Source: Zantedeschia hybrid cultivar | Lineage: Eukaryota; Streptophyta; Magnoliopsida; Alismatales; Araceae | DNA: 64,000 nt | NCBI GenBank assembly: GCA_030544215.1 | Contig: JARZZO010000002.1 | Span: 82,715,150 to 82,779,149, forward strand | Direction of reading: 5' to 3' | In this document: one piece after another, positions 10,501 to 20,835 of the stretch | Layout of the letters: every line of letters starts with the position of its first letter | Position numbering within the stretch: position 1 is the first letter of the stretch | The notes under the pieces: generated by a model | Seen by the model: the letters and a program-made list of their open reading frames with translations, nothing else | What the model was told of the DNA's origin: nothing | Databases searched by the model: none | Position numbers and translations under genes: made by a program

Positions 10501-13500
10501 TCCGCCTAGGCGGTTCACACCCCATTCCCGCCTAGGCGGAAACTGACTCGTCTTCTTTTATGATATTTTAGTTGGACATCTTACACCTCTTGTTGAACAA
10601 TCTTTATGTTCCTACCGTAACTCATACATGACTTTGAAAATTGTCTTTTGTATAAATGCATTTAATTCATATGGCATACCCATAAAGGCCACGATTAAAG
10701 GTTCGCCTTGTCTTAGCCTAGGACACAACTCTTTGTTTGTCCTACTATAGCAACTAGTGGGGACTGCAGCTATGTAGAGACTTTCGTCCTCCATAAAAAC
10801 TGCAATCAGTGACAGTCATGGGGCTTCAAAGATAATTCCTGCATCTGCAAATATTGGCATAGCAACTTTGTATTCGATACTATATTATTCTTCAAACTGA
10901 CTTGTAGCCAATTAAGATTTATAATTGAATTGCATATCGTATTATTTTATGATGTGTATAAGTAAATATGATATGTCTATAGTCAATAGCATTAGCAATT
11001 AATTGAGAGTATATATAAAAACTTAAAAAAAAGGTCTGAGAAAGAATAGCTGACTCAGAATTGAGGCGTCCGCCTCATCGCCTAGGCAGTAACGGGATTG
11101 GCTGACTCGTTCCGCCTAGGCGTTTTTAAAACATTGGCAGTAGTACCAACTGGTAGGCAGACAAAAGGTTCCACTCCCACCTAGATAAAACCAAGGTAGG
11201 CCAACTCGTGGGTCGGACTCGGATCGGTCCGGTCCTGACCGAGTGGATCGGCCGATCTGACCCGATCCCGAACCGATCCGGACCGAGCCGGACCGGTCTG
11301 GCCGATCCAATTTTTAAAAAGGGAAAAAAATAGAAGAAAATAGGGAAAAAATAGAAAAACAAGTCCAAAAAATAAGAAAAATTTTCAAAAAATCAGAAAA
11401 AATTATATTTACCCAAAACTTATCTAGAACCTTGGGTAAGCCCTTGAATTTTTATTAACTTTGAAAAAAACTTGAATACAATACATGGGGGGGACATAAA
11501 ACCTTACCCCTAAGTATTACATGATAGTAAAAAAAAAAAAAAAACACACACAAAGTGACAGAACAAGTAGACATACATTTATTATAGCCTTACATTGTAG
11601 GTGCTATACAAATGTTGCACATAATCGGCCCAAGACATATAAGCTTGGTAACATTGTTCATATTCATGTACAAACCGGTTATACTCATCTGTGAATGGGT
11701 AGATTATTGTCACCGATATCCATCCTTGTGTCTTTGGCCCATGATAAGATCCTTCTGAGGTTGACGATTGATAAGAGGAAGCATCTGAAGTTGGAGGATA
11801 AGTGGGATATCCTCCTAAGTAACTCAATGCATCATAGGGTGGTGGATGTTGATAATATGTACCTGGATATCAATAAGGACTATAACCCTCTAATGGAACT
11901 TGAGAGGATGCATCAGACGAATGCTCTTGAGAGGATGTTCTCTTTAGGAACTCTTGTTGTTGTTTCCCTTTGCCTTTATTTGTTGATGAAGTGTCCTTAG
12001 CCAACCTACTGGAGTGGTCATCATCCTGCGTAGAATGCGTAAATTCTTGCTCTCCTGTGAAAATCATTGGAGGAGCTTCACCATGTTGACTTGATCCACG
12101 TCCTCGAGATGACTGTTGTTGCAAGGATCCACCTAGACTTCCATGTGGATCATCATCGTCATCGTCAAGGGTAGTCGTTGCCGAAGTAGAGTCGTCTGAA
12201 GTTTGGTAAACGACCTTGTCGCTCGGCTCTGGTGTCTCGTCTGACCCATCTTCTTGTACAGTTTCTAAATCTGCAATATCAACATGAGTAATTTTACCTT
12301 TACCCTTACCTGAACTTTGTGAGGTGGATTTCTTTTGCCGTTTTGAAGGAGGTGGAAGTTGAAACTCAACAGACAAGGGGACACCATCTAATTGTCCTTC
12401 TGCCCATGACCGATCGTTTGGATCAAATTCTGATGGACTCAAAACATTCCTTGCATCCACCCATGCATTCAGTGGGTTCTGCTCCTTAAATATCTCGTCC
12501 AGATCGATTGGTTCCTCAACTTCTTATTCTGCTTGCACCAGTCTTTCAGCAACTTCATCTCTCTATCGTTCTTCTTCTCTTTGGTTCTCTTGAATTTTTT
12601 GAAGATTCTTTAATTTCAAGCGCATGTTGTAGTGGCAAAAGACCAATTGCTCCAATCTCGTTGAGCTTAATCGGTTCCTTTGCTTAGTGTGTATCAAGCT
12701 AAATGAGAGCTTAGAGAGAGAGAAAAGTTTTAGAGAGAGAGAGAGAAATGAGAATTTGTGTGAATGAGGGAGAGAAGGGTAGGAGGGGGTTTTATAGGGA
12801 CTTGGAGGGACTTGGAGGGGCTTAAAAGCCCCTTCTAACCGTTGGGAACCCATTTGAATGGGTTCCCAACGATTACTCCAACGGCTAGTTCGGAACTAGC
12901 CGTTGGGAGCCCGGGTCAGCCGGACCGGTCCGACACGGTCCAACCCGGGCCCGGGTCGGCCGACCCAACCCGATCCCAGCGATCCCGGGCTGGGGTCGCT
13001 GGGTTGGGCTCGGGGTCGGTTCGGACCGTCCGGTTTCCGAGCGGACCAGGCGATCCGATCCGACCCGGACCGACCCGACCGACCATGGATAAAACCAATC
13101 CATACTACAAAACAAGTAACCACCTAGAGAGGATTACACATTTCTTAAGAAAATACACCTCCTCTCAGTCGGGATCTTAGGAGCATGCCTAATCCAAATT
13201 CGGAGAAATATCCTTGTTTCTTAACATGTGGGTATTTACGCATTGGATCGGTGCTTTGTCCACTAAAATTAGCGTTGAGGCGTCCTCTACTTACGACACA
13301 CTGAACCGGAGCCCGAGTGTGGTGAGAAATAGGCAAGGGTAAAGGGCGTTCCCCACAAGCGACGCGCCACATCGGCTCTCGGATGTGGTGTTAAATGAGC
13401 AAGGGTTCTCACATCATAGGCGGGTATGGGTAAAGAAGCTTGTCTATAGAACCGAACAGAGAATAGGACACAGGACAAACTTAGATAATAACATATGTTA

Positions 13501-16500
13501 CTACATAAAGAATTCTAAGAAAGAGCAAACTGAGAGGCGGATCAGAGTAGGTACTTGGAATATCGGATCTCTTACAAGAAAGTTGATGGAACTTGTTGAC
13601 ACTATGGAAAGAAGAAAAATTAATATTGCTTACATTCAAGAGACTAAATGAGTAGGAGAGAAAAGTAAAGAAGTGGGAAATACATGCTATAAATTGTGGT
13701 ATACGGAAAAATAGAGAAATAAGAATGAGATAGGTATGATTATTGATAAGACTTTGAATGATACAGTGATAGTGGTGAGGAGAGAGAAGATAGGATTATC
13801 CTAATGCAATTAATTATAAAGGGAGATGCGATTAACGTAGTTAGTGCCTATGTTACACAAGTTGGATTAGATAGTGAGAGTAAACGAAGGTTTTAGGAGG
13901 ATATGGATGACCTTATGCAGAGCATACCAAATGAAGAGAATATGGACCTCTATGGGCATGTAGGAAGTGAACGTCAAGGTTATGAGAATGTTCATGGAAA
14001 TTTTAGTTTTGTGACCATAAATGATGAGGGAAAAAGCATTCTCGATTTTGCTGTGGCCTACGACCTTATACTAGCAAATACTCACTTTATAAAAAGGGAA
14101 TATCATTTAGTGACCTTTAAAAGTAGACAAAATAGAAGTCAAATTGACTTTCTTCTCACAAGGAAGACAAATCACGTTTTATGCAAGGATTGCAAAGTTA
14201 TCTCCGGAGAGGCCTTAACAAGTCAACACAGGTTAGTAGTCTCATATATTAAGATCAAAAGGTGGTCGAGTATGTTTAGAAGGAAGATTGCTGCTAAAAC
14301 AAGATGATGGGAATTAAAATGGATGAAGCAAGTAATGTTTAAGAATAAACTTCTCAATATGGGTGATTGAAAGTCGGATTTGGAGGCCAATACTATGTTG
14401 ATAGATATGGCCTCAAAGATTAAAGAAGTAGCTGAAAAAGTACTCGGAGAGTCTAAAGGACATAGACAACTTGCGAATGAGAGGTGGTGGTTGAATAAGG
14501 AGGTATCAAGGCGGTGAAAAGTAAAAGAGAATGTATAAAAGATTGCCAAAGTGTGATAATAATAAGGCTTATGAACAATACAAGATAACAAAAACGGAAG
14601 CAAAAAAAGATGTTAGTCGAATAAGAGCTCAAGCCTTTGAAAAGACATATGAAAAACTTGGAAGAGGAAAAGATATTAGGATCTTAACCAAGTTAGGTGC
14701 ATCAAAGATTGGCAAGCATAAAAGAGAAAAGATATCATGATCTGAACCAAGTTAGGTTCATCAAAGATAGTGAATGAAAGGTTTTAGTGAAAGATGAAGA
14801 CATCAAAGAAAGGTAGATAAGCTACTTTAACAATTTTTTTAATGATAATCATGGTGAAAATATAGTGGATATAGAATGTACAACAAAGCGTAATGTGAAC
14901 TATACTAGGAGAATTAGATTTTCGGAAGTCAAAGAAGTATTGAAGAGGATGAAAGTAAGTAAAGCTTGTGGCCCTAATAGAATTCCTATCGAAGTGTGGA
15001 AATGTTTCAAAGATGTAGGAGTGGAATGGTTGACGCGACCGTTTAACAAGATCCTAGTATCTAAGAAAATACCAAATGAATGGAGGAAGAACACTCTTGT
15101 AACTATTTTTAAAAATAAATAAGACATCCAAAACTGCTCAAACTATAAAAGAATTAAGCTCATGAGTCATACTATGAAGTTGTGGGAGAGAGTCGTGAAG
15201 CATCATTTACGTTGTGATACAACTATCTCGGCCGACCAAATCGACTTTATGCCAAGTCGATCGACCTTGGAAGCCATCTTATGCATTAGGAACTTGATGA
15301 AGAAATATAGAGCGATGAAGAAAGATCTACATGTGGTGTTCATCGATTTAAAGAAGGCATGTGATAGAGTTCCAAGAGATGTCTTGTGGTAGGTATTACA
15401 GCGCAAGAGAGTATCTACCAGGTATATACAAGTGTTAAAAGACATACATGAAGGGCAACAACTAGTATCCGCACGGTTGGAGGGAAAACATGAGATTTTT
15501 TTATTTTAGTTGGATTGCACCAAGGATCAACAATAAGTCCTTACATTTTCGCATTAGTTATGGATGATTTAACAACGGATATATAAGAAGACATTCCGTG
15601 GTATATGATGTTTGCATATGATATTGTATTGAAAATGAGACGCAAGAGGGAGTTAATAGAAAGTTAGAGCTTTAGAGGTGCACCTTAGAGTCTAAGGGTT
15701 TCAAGTTAAGTAGAACTAAGACAGAATCATGCATTGTAAGTTTAGTGAAGGTCGAAGGGGTGAAAAGGAGGGAGTTAGCTTAGATGATATGACAATACCC
15801 CCAAAGCACCCATTTCAAATATCTTAGTTCGATCCTCCAAGAAGATGGAGGGTGCGAGGAGAATGTTAGCCATAGGATTAAAACAGGATGGGTGAAGTGG
15901 ACATTTGCCACGAGAATCATGTGTGACTGTAGGATCCTAACGAAGCTGAAAGGAAAATTCTACTGTACGACGATAAGACCTGCAATATTGTATGGTAGCG
16001 AGTGTTAGGCGATGAAAGGGCAACATGTCTCCAAGATGAGTGTTGCCGAGATGAGAATGTTAAGGTGGATGTGCGGACATAGTAGGCTAGATAAATGTTA
16101 GAGAAAAGGTGGGAGTGGTATCAATTTAGGACAAATTGAGAGAAGAGAGATTGAGATGGTTTGGGTATATTAGGCGCAGACTTAGGGGGGCTCTAGTTAG
16201 AAAAGTAGAACATATTAGGATAGAGGAAGGGAAGAAAGGAAGGAGTAGATCTAGATTAACTTGGAAGAGGGTAGTATAATATGATTTGGAGGCTTTAAAC
16301 CTTTCATAAGAGGTAGCCCAAAATCGTTTAGAGTGGAGACAAAGAATCCATATAACCAACCCAATTAATTTGGGATTAAGGCTTGATGAGTTGAGTTCCA
16401 CATGTGTGATTCCTCTGCAAAAATCCACTGCTAAATCAATCATTTTCTTCCTTCTCCCAAATCCCTATTAGTCTGACTTCTTCCTTTACATCATGTAAGC

Positions 16501-19500
16501 TTGGACGACTTCTGTGGACAATTCATCTTTCTCAATGGTCAAACGAGGGAGATTAGATGACCAGTTCTATGCAGAAATTGAAAGCACCCCTCCACAATTT
16601 TAAATACTTCAGGATTGCGGATCTCTATCTACCAATAAACTGTCATGTATATGCCAAATTGCTCTAGGGATTAGTATCTCTATCAACCTCCTTCATAACT
16701 CTAAAGTGTTTAAGGTGCTTCTAAAACCTATGGACTCCATAAATGGTATGGGACACCAACAAAACAACACCACACAGGTGACCCTGAGAGGCTGTGAAGC
16801 AATCTCATGGCCATCTTATCATCTCACTCCAACCATGTCACAGTAGCAGCATGAAGTCAAAGAAACTTCTTAATAAGGGGTTGATTTCTGACTTCTGCAT
16901 TTGAAAAGAAGACAGGTACCCTCTTAACATTAACAAGGATGATCTTCCTAGATCTCTCATCTGGCCAAGCGTGTTTCAGCACTCTCAATATGTCCTTCAC
17001 ATCCAAGCTAGGCTAGCTAGTTTCTTGAACAGACCCTACAAGGCAGCCATGCTTTGCATGAACTGAGGAAACCGTGACACATTGACAAAAAAGAGTGCTC
17101 TTTTGAAGACCTCCAGAATACTGCATCACTGGATAGGTGACAAAATGTTAATGTCATCTTCATCATGCTCACAACTCCTGTAACCCAGTGATTTCCATTT
17201 CAAGATTCTCAACACACCAAGGCATTTCAGTAACTTGCAGCCTAAGCCTGGTATCCCTTGCCCAGGTACCTACAGCCCTGCTTTTGATGCTTGGCCTCCA
17301 ATGCCCTGATTAGGGCTGTCAACAGATCCGCATAATATCCAACTCCGATCCGTATCCGCATCCGATTAGTCGGTTATTTATCTGATTACAATATCCGACA
17401 GACATATCCGAATATCCGTTTAATTATTCAACTAATGTTCGAAGCGGAAACAAAAAATAGATATCCGCTCCGATTATTATCCGATCGATTATGTATTTTG
17501 ATAAGTTTTAATTTTAATGATATTTATATGTTTAAGTAAACGATAATTTGATATTTGAAGTATGGTTAAGACGTATTGAGCAATAATAATGAAGTTTATT
17601 GTGATTTTTTATTTTTTATGATTTTACTTATTTAGATAAATTGTTTTAAGTCATTTGTTATTATCAATAAAGTGGTCAAGTTGTTTAAAATTTATCTAGA
17701 TATTTATAACTTGAATATTTATTAATTTTAATCGATGATATTCATGAATTATACAAAGAATAAAATTTACAAATTATTAAGTTATAAGACAAAGTTGAAA
17801 TAATCAAATATTCGAATTATTATATGAATTCGAATATTTGCTGGCAGAGTCGAATTCGGATAGAAAAATTTATTATCCATCGGATAATATCCAGAGTCGA
17901 ATATTCGGATAATGTTAAACGGAGCGGAGTCGGATACTATGATATCCGCTCCGTATTCGCTCCGTTGGCAGCCCTAGCCCTGATGATTACCAAGCTAACC
18001 GAGTGCTCTTTTAAAAACCTCCCTCCAGAATACTACATCACTGTATAGGTGACAAAACATTTACCTCCTCTTTTCATGTTCAGAGCTCCTGTGACCCACT
18101 GATTTGCATCTCAAGGTTCTCAACACACCAAGGCATTGCAGTAAGTTGCAGCCTATGCCTGCTGTCCATTGGGATAGGTTGCTTTCGATGCTTGGACTCC
18201 AAAACCCGGATGATTCTGAGCAAATTGATGCTCTGTTTTTCTAGATCTTCATTTGTTGATTATTTTAGACCAGACACCATTATTGAACATCCTCCCATCA
18301 TCGCCACCAAAGGCTTCAGAGTCTGCAGTTGATTTCCACCCCTCCTTCCTTGACAGATCTCTCTCCTCATCTCTCCTTTACCTGCCCTCTTTTCAGTCTG
18401 GTGAACCTCTTACCCTATCTCAAGGGGACACTCATGCTCGACCTCTCTCAACATCTCACCCATAATGACCCTTCAAATGTGCACCCGAGAGAGCCTGCCA
18501 GGGTGATCAGGTTGCACAGAGCAAAGGAATATGGTGGATAAGAAAACAGAAGAGAGATGAATAAAAAAATTTCTTCCTCTATCTTTGTGTACATATAAGT
18601 GGTTAGTACCACAATATCATTAACAAAAGAACCGATGTGCAAGTATATGAGTCAAGCTCACAAAAGTCCCCTGTACAAGATTAAAAGGGACAATACAAAG
18701 GTGGAAACACCCAAATGAAACAAAATGGAGGAATCAAGATTATCCAGATTACAAACAGCTTTGGCCCATCTATTAACTCAATCACGAATAAAAGACGCTA
18801 CTCTTTCCGGGGTTCTAGATCCCCCTCTGAAGATTTCCACATTCTCTCGTTCCAAAGAGCCCACAGGATTGCATGGAGCACCAGCCACCAAACAATAGCA
18901 ACCTGCCATGAAGAGAATAAGCCACGGACTGAAGCCTGCAGCTGTGGTGGACTGTTCACTCTGTTAAAAACCACAGCCTACACTCTAGAGAGAAAGAGCA
19001 CCCCACAAAAAGATGGTTAGGCTCGTGCCAGCGATGTTCTCCAGAAAGGCAAAAACCTCCCGAGTCTGTCACAAGTGGGCAATCTACCATGAGAAATCCT
19101 CCACATCAATAACTCGACCTTCAGGGGGTTATGGGAATCCAGATAGGCCTCGCAAAAGGGTGAATAGAACTTCCAAAAGAAATGAGCTGGTAAGTTGATC
19201 CAAGTGAGAAAGCACCATTCCTGTTCCATCTCCATACCCAGGTATCCTGCTCATTCAAATTCATACACCCCCCCAACACACACACACACATATACACATG
19301 TGTGTATGTGATGTATGTATAGTGTTCTATATAGGAGAGATGAGATAATGCATGTGTGCCAAATGTTATGGACTGGCATATGAGTATGCACCACAGCTGT
19401 ATTGAGGGACAATGAGCAGAAAGCAAAGAGATGGTATAAGACCCCACAAAAGCTACAAAATGCAAAAGAGAAGTTATGGCCGAACATTTTGAGACAGTGA

Positions 19501-20245
19501 ACCAACATATGTGAACAAGATACCTAACATGTTATGATGGTTATCAGAACAATAACACTATATTACTTCTAAAAAAATGTGAAAAAGAATGAAGATTCTG
19601 TAACAGTGTCTGATTTTAGACATGGCACATGAAACTATACGAAAAATCTGGAAGCTACCCATGTTTGAAAGCATAAGTTTAAGCCTAAGGTTGATTGATG
19701 GCTCCAAGAACTTAAGCAGAAACCTGTAAATCATATACTGACTAACAAGGTTCTTATAAGATGAGAGAAACCACAATTATGAGAGTAGTCTTAGCTTACC
19801 GTTGAAGGATAGTCAAGGCTGTCATAGTGGACTCTAATAGCTTCTGAGAGATCGAGCATTTCACCTACACAAGAAAGAACAAAATGTCACACTTTTGACA
19901 CGATACATCAAGATAGTAAAACCAATATGTGAGTCAAAGTCGAAAAGAGAAAGAATAACCTTTCTTGACACAGCTGAGGACATAATCAATACTGACTTGA
20001 TCCAAGTCAACATCATCCAGGGAAACTGCACCTGGGGGCATTGCCACTTTCTTAATCAAGTTACCAGACAATACAAAATTTAGAAGCACACGTCGATCTC
20101 GACGATAACGTTGGAGAAGCTCAAGAACATTTTGCCTACGTTGTGAAAAAGAAAAAGGATGTTAGAACTTCACAAACAGGTGCTTCAAAATACTAAAAAA
20201 TTATGAACAGCATAAAAGGAAAAGACATACTCTTCCATAGACATC
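7427..20245 (-). CDS. PATROL1: PATROL1-like MUN-domain (DUF810, Munc13-like) protein, 5' six coding exons
   Basis: Six exons joined by GT-AG introns encode about 281 N-terminal residues (843 nt, frame preserved throughout). The first residues are MSMEEQNVLELLQRYRRDRR, followed by PPGAVSLDDVDLDQVSIDYV, an acidic linker (LTIDDIEDFEDDEDEEEV) and DDLRETAYEILVASAGAAGG then LIVPSKEKKKEKK. These blocks match the N-terminus of Arabidopsis PATROL1 (At5g06970) as I know it. That protein is a Munc13-like tethering factor that controls delivery of the AHA1 proton pump to the guard-cell plasma membrane. The MUN domain itself would be encoded to the left, outside the window. The start is the first of two close ATGs; the second is two codons on. 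No stop or frameshift was seen in the exons, so the gene is probably functional. Intron 3 (8812-19799) is about 11 kb of transposons. Confidence 0.9.
7767..7833 (-). CDS. PATROL1: PATROL1-like exon 5
   Basis: The acceptor is TTTTCAG at 7834 and the donor GTATAAC at 7766. It encodes MTNDDLRETAYEILVASAG with split codons at both ends that restore frame with exons 4 and 6. Confidence 0.92.
8445..8811 (-). CDS. PATROL1: PATROL1-like exon 4 (proline-rich and acidic linker)
   Basis: The acceptor is CTTTGTCAG at 8812 and the donor GTATATG at 8444. It encodes DNTGSIQEFFLITAPESSG, a proline-rich stretch (RAPPPLPSARPP) and the acidic TIDDIEDFEDDEDEEE segment, then FPPFSTG. This matches the EFFLATIPESSG...PPPIP...DDIDDFEDD layout of the Arabidopsis protein. 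Confidence 0.92.
8812..10454. other. Intron sequence without recognised genes
   Basis: This is the 3' part of PATROL1-like intron 3. It contains short A-runs and TA/CATA microsatellites (about 9707-9790). ORFs here, such as the one at 9011-9271, have no recognisable domain. Confidence 0.6.
10463..11136. mobile_element. hAT-type non-autonomous element rich in CGCCTAGGCG
   Basis: Imperfect terminal inverted repeats are TAGTGATTTAAAAG at the left and, on the other strand, CAATGTTTTAAAAACG at the right. The flanks are GTAGTAGT (10455-10462) and GCAGTAGT (11137-11144), 7 of 8 identical, the size of a hAT duplication. GCCTAGGCG motifs occur near both ends. No transposase was seen. Confidence 0.6.
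11192..13087 (-). mobile_element. hAT transposon, internal deletion derivative with intact 8-bp target duplication
   Basis: The ends are CAAGGTAGGCCAACTCG at 11192 and, on the other strand, CATGGTCGGTCGGGTC at 13087. Both are followed by GATCGG/GACCGG-rich subterminal repeats. The 8-bp sequence GATAAAAC flanks it exactly at 11184-11191 and 13088-13095. The minus-strand 5' leader resembles that of the hAT at 1.6-3.9 kb, but BED and DUF659 regions are absent: leader sequence runs directly into the hAT dimerisation domain. It lies inside intron 3 of the PATROL1-like gene. Confidence 0.88.
11585..12740 (-). pseudogene. hAT transposase C-terminal remnant (dimerisation domain and tail)
   Basis: From about 12700 the minus strand encodes IHTKQRNRLSSTRLEQLVFC and HYNMRLKLKNLQ, the end of the hAT C-terminal dimerisation domain. 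A stop interrupts near 12520. The 196-codon frame at 11870-12460 (SEFDPNDRSWAEGQLDGVPL, lysine/serine stretch, DDDDDD run) and a tyrosine-rich segment to 11585 follow. A similar acidic, then histidine/tyrosine-rich tail occurs in the hAT at 50.9-52.5 kb. The N-terminal half is deleted. Confidence 0.78.
13150..16397 (+). mobile_element. Nearly full-length RTE-clade LINE, inactivated
   Basis: An APE-type endonuclease (RVGTWNIGSLTRKLMELVD, INIAYIQETK at 13540-13650; later SQIDFLLTR) is followed by RT motifs: KACGPNRIPIEVWK, SADQIDFMPSRSTLEAIL and FIDLKKACDRVPRDVLW (14865-15392). The 3' end has the RTE tail TTGGGATTAAGGCTTGATG followed by GTTGAGTT. Many stops and frameshifts break it, and the catalytic box reads FAYD at about 15610-15622 instead of FADD. 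The 5' limit is approximate. It sits in PATROL1-like intron 3, antisense to the gene. Confidence 0.88.
16398..17310. repeat. Intron sequence; contains copy A of a local tandem duplication
   Basis: No recognisable gene was found. The segment 17093-17310 (GAGTGCTCTTTTGAAGACC... to ...CTTGGCCTCCAATG) is repeated at 18001-18215 with moderate divergence. Weak open stretches on the minus strand could not be assigned to a family. Confidence 0.6.
17311..17976. mobile_element. hAT MITE (TAGGGCTGTCAAC ends) with perfect 8-bp duplication
   Basis: The left end is TAGGGCTGTCAACAGATCCG; the right end, on the other strand, is TAGGGCTGCCAACGGAGCG. GCCCTGAT flanks it exactly at 17303-17310 and 17977-17984. 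The interior is AT-rich with repeated ATCCGATC/GGATAT-like subterminal motifs and has no ORF of note. This TAGGGxTGxCAA terminus is typical of plant hAT MITEs. Confidence 0.9.
18001..18215. repeat. Copy B of local tandem duplication (MITE-free)
   Basis: It matches 17093-17310 by eye but carries no MITE at the equivalent point near 18199-18214. Confidence 0.7.
18680..19260 (-). mobile_element. L1-type LINE fragment (zf-RVT region and C-terminus)
   Basis: The minus frame (19017-19235) reads PLKVELLMWRISHGRLPTCD with RLGRFLPFWRTS. This is the zinc-binding segment that follows reverse transcriptase in plant L1 elements. Broken frames continue to about 18690. It lies in PATROL1-like intron 3, on the same strand as the gene. 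Confidence 0.7.
19800..19864 (-). CDS. PATROL1: PATROL1-like exon 3
   Basis: The acceptor is ...GTGTAG at 19865 and the donor GTAAGC at 19799. It encodes GEMLDLSEAIRVHYDSLDYP, corresponding to the GGMLELAEAIRDYHD region of Arabidopsis PATROL1. It ends on a complete codon before the 11-kb intron. Confidence 0.9.
19960..20135 (-). CDS. PATROL1: PATROL1-like exon 2
   Basis: The acceptor is ...CAACGTAG at 20136 and the donor GTTATT at 19959. It encodes QNVLELLQRYRRDRRVLL through DLDQVSIDYVLSCVKKG, the conserved N-terminal block of the family. Confidence 0.92.
20232..20245 (-). CDS. PATROL1: PATROL1-like exon 1 (start codon, 14 nt coding)
   Basis: ATG at 20245 encodes MSMEE with the last codon split (GA|G). 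The donor is GTATGTC at 20231. The exon is very short but splices in frame onto exon 2. Confidence 0.8.
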
Positions 20246-20835
20246 TTTTAGTCCTCAAGAATTACCAGTCATGGAAGATCTGACACTGTGGCCGCTTCTA
20301 ACAGATCTGAAGCAAACAGAAGATGCATATGCAAACTTAAAAAAACATTAAACTTAACCAGTACAATCTAGAGAAGATGCACATGACCTATAATCCGATC
20401 AGAGAAATCTCCTTGACAGCAACCACCAATGCAGGGAAAATGTACCAAGAAGCAAAGAAAGAGACTAGAAATCACAAGTAATCATTTGAGTTTAGTGATC
20501 TTGGGATAATTTCATACTAACCACTATTATACGTTAAATTTCATAATGTCATGTTTATTTACATATTATCATGCATACCATCCTAATTTTATAATGTTTC
20601 AAAAGTGCCATGAAGACGACATATTTGATATGTATAAATATTTCATATATGCCAATGAAATGGCATATTTAATGGATATGCTATTTTGTACGGGTATGTA
20701 TGAAAAATATGTAAAGAAGCATGGCATTCTTGAAATTTAATAGACAAGAGTGGTTAATATGAAATTATCCCTTTTCTGTGCATAAAAGTCAAAGAAGGCT
20801 TAACTTTCAACAATGCTGACCACTCAAAAATCGAG
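20246..20835. other. Region upstream of the PATROL1-like start codon
   Basis: About 590 bp separate the first ATG from the start of an oppositely oriented L1. It should hold the 5' UTR and proximal promoter unless an upstream intron extends further. It is AT-rich; I could not place a TATA box or transcription start with confidence. Confidence 0.4.

Noticed and set aside
12885..13180. Overlapping open frames on both strands
   Set aside because: They arise from GATCGG/CCGATC-rich hAT subterminal repeats. The frames are Arg/Gly/Pro/Ser-rich, mirror each other on both strands and lack any domain.
16900..18250. Possible resistance-gene (LRR) remnant on the minus strand
   Set aside because: Short leucine-containing stretches were read, but no regular LRR spacing or NB-ARC motif supports it.
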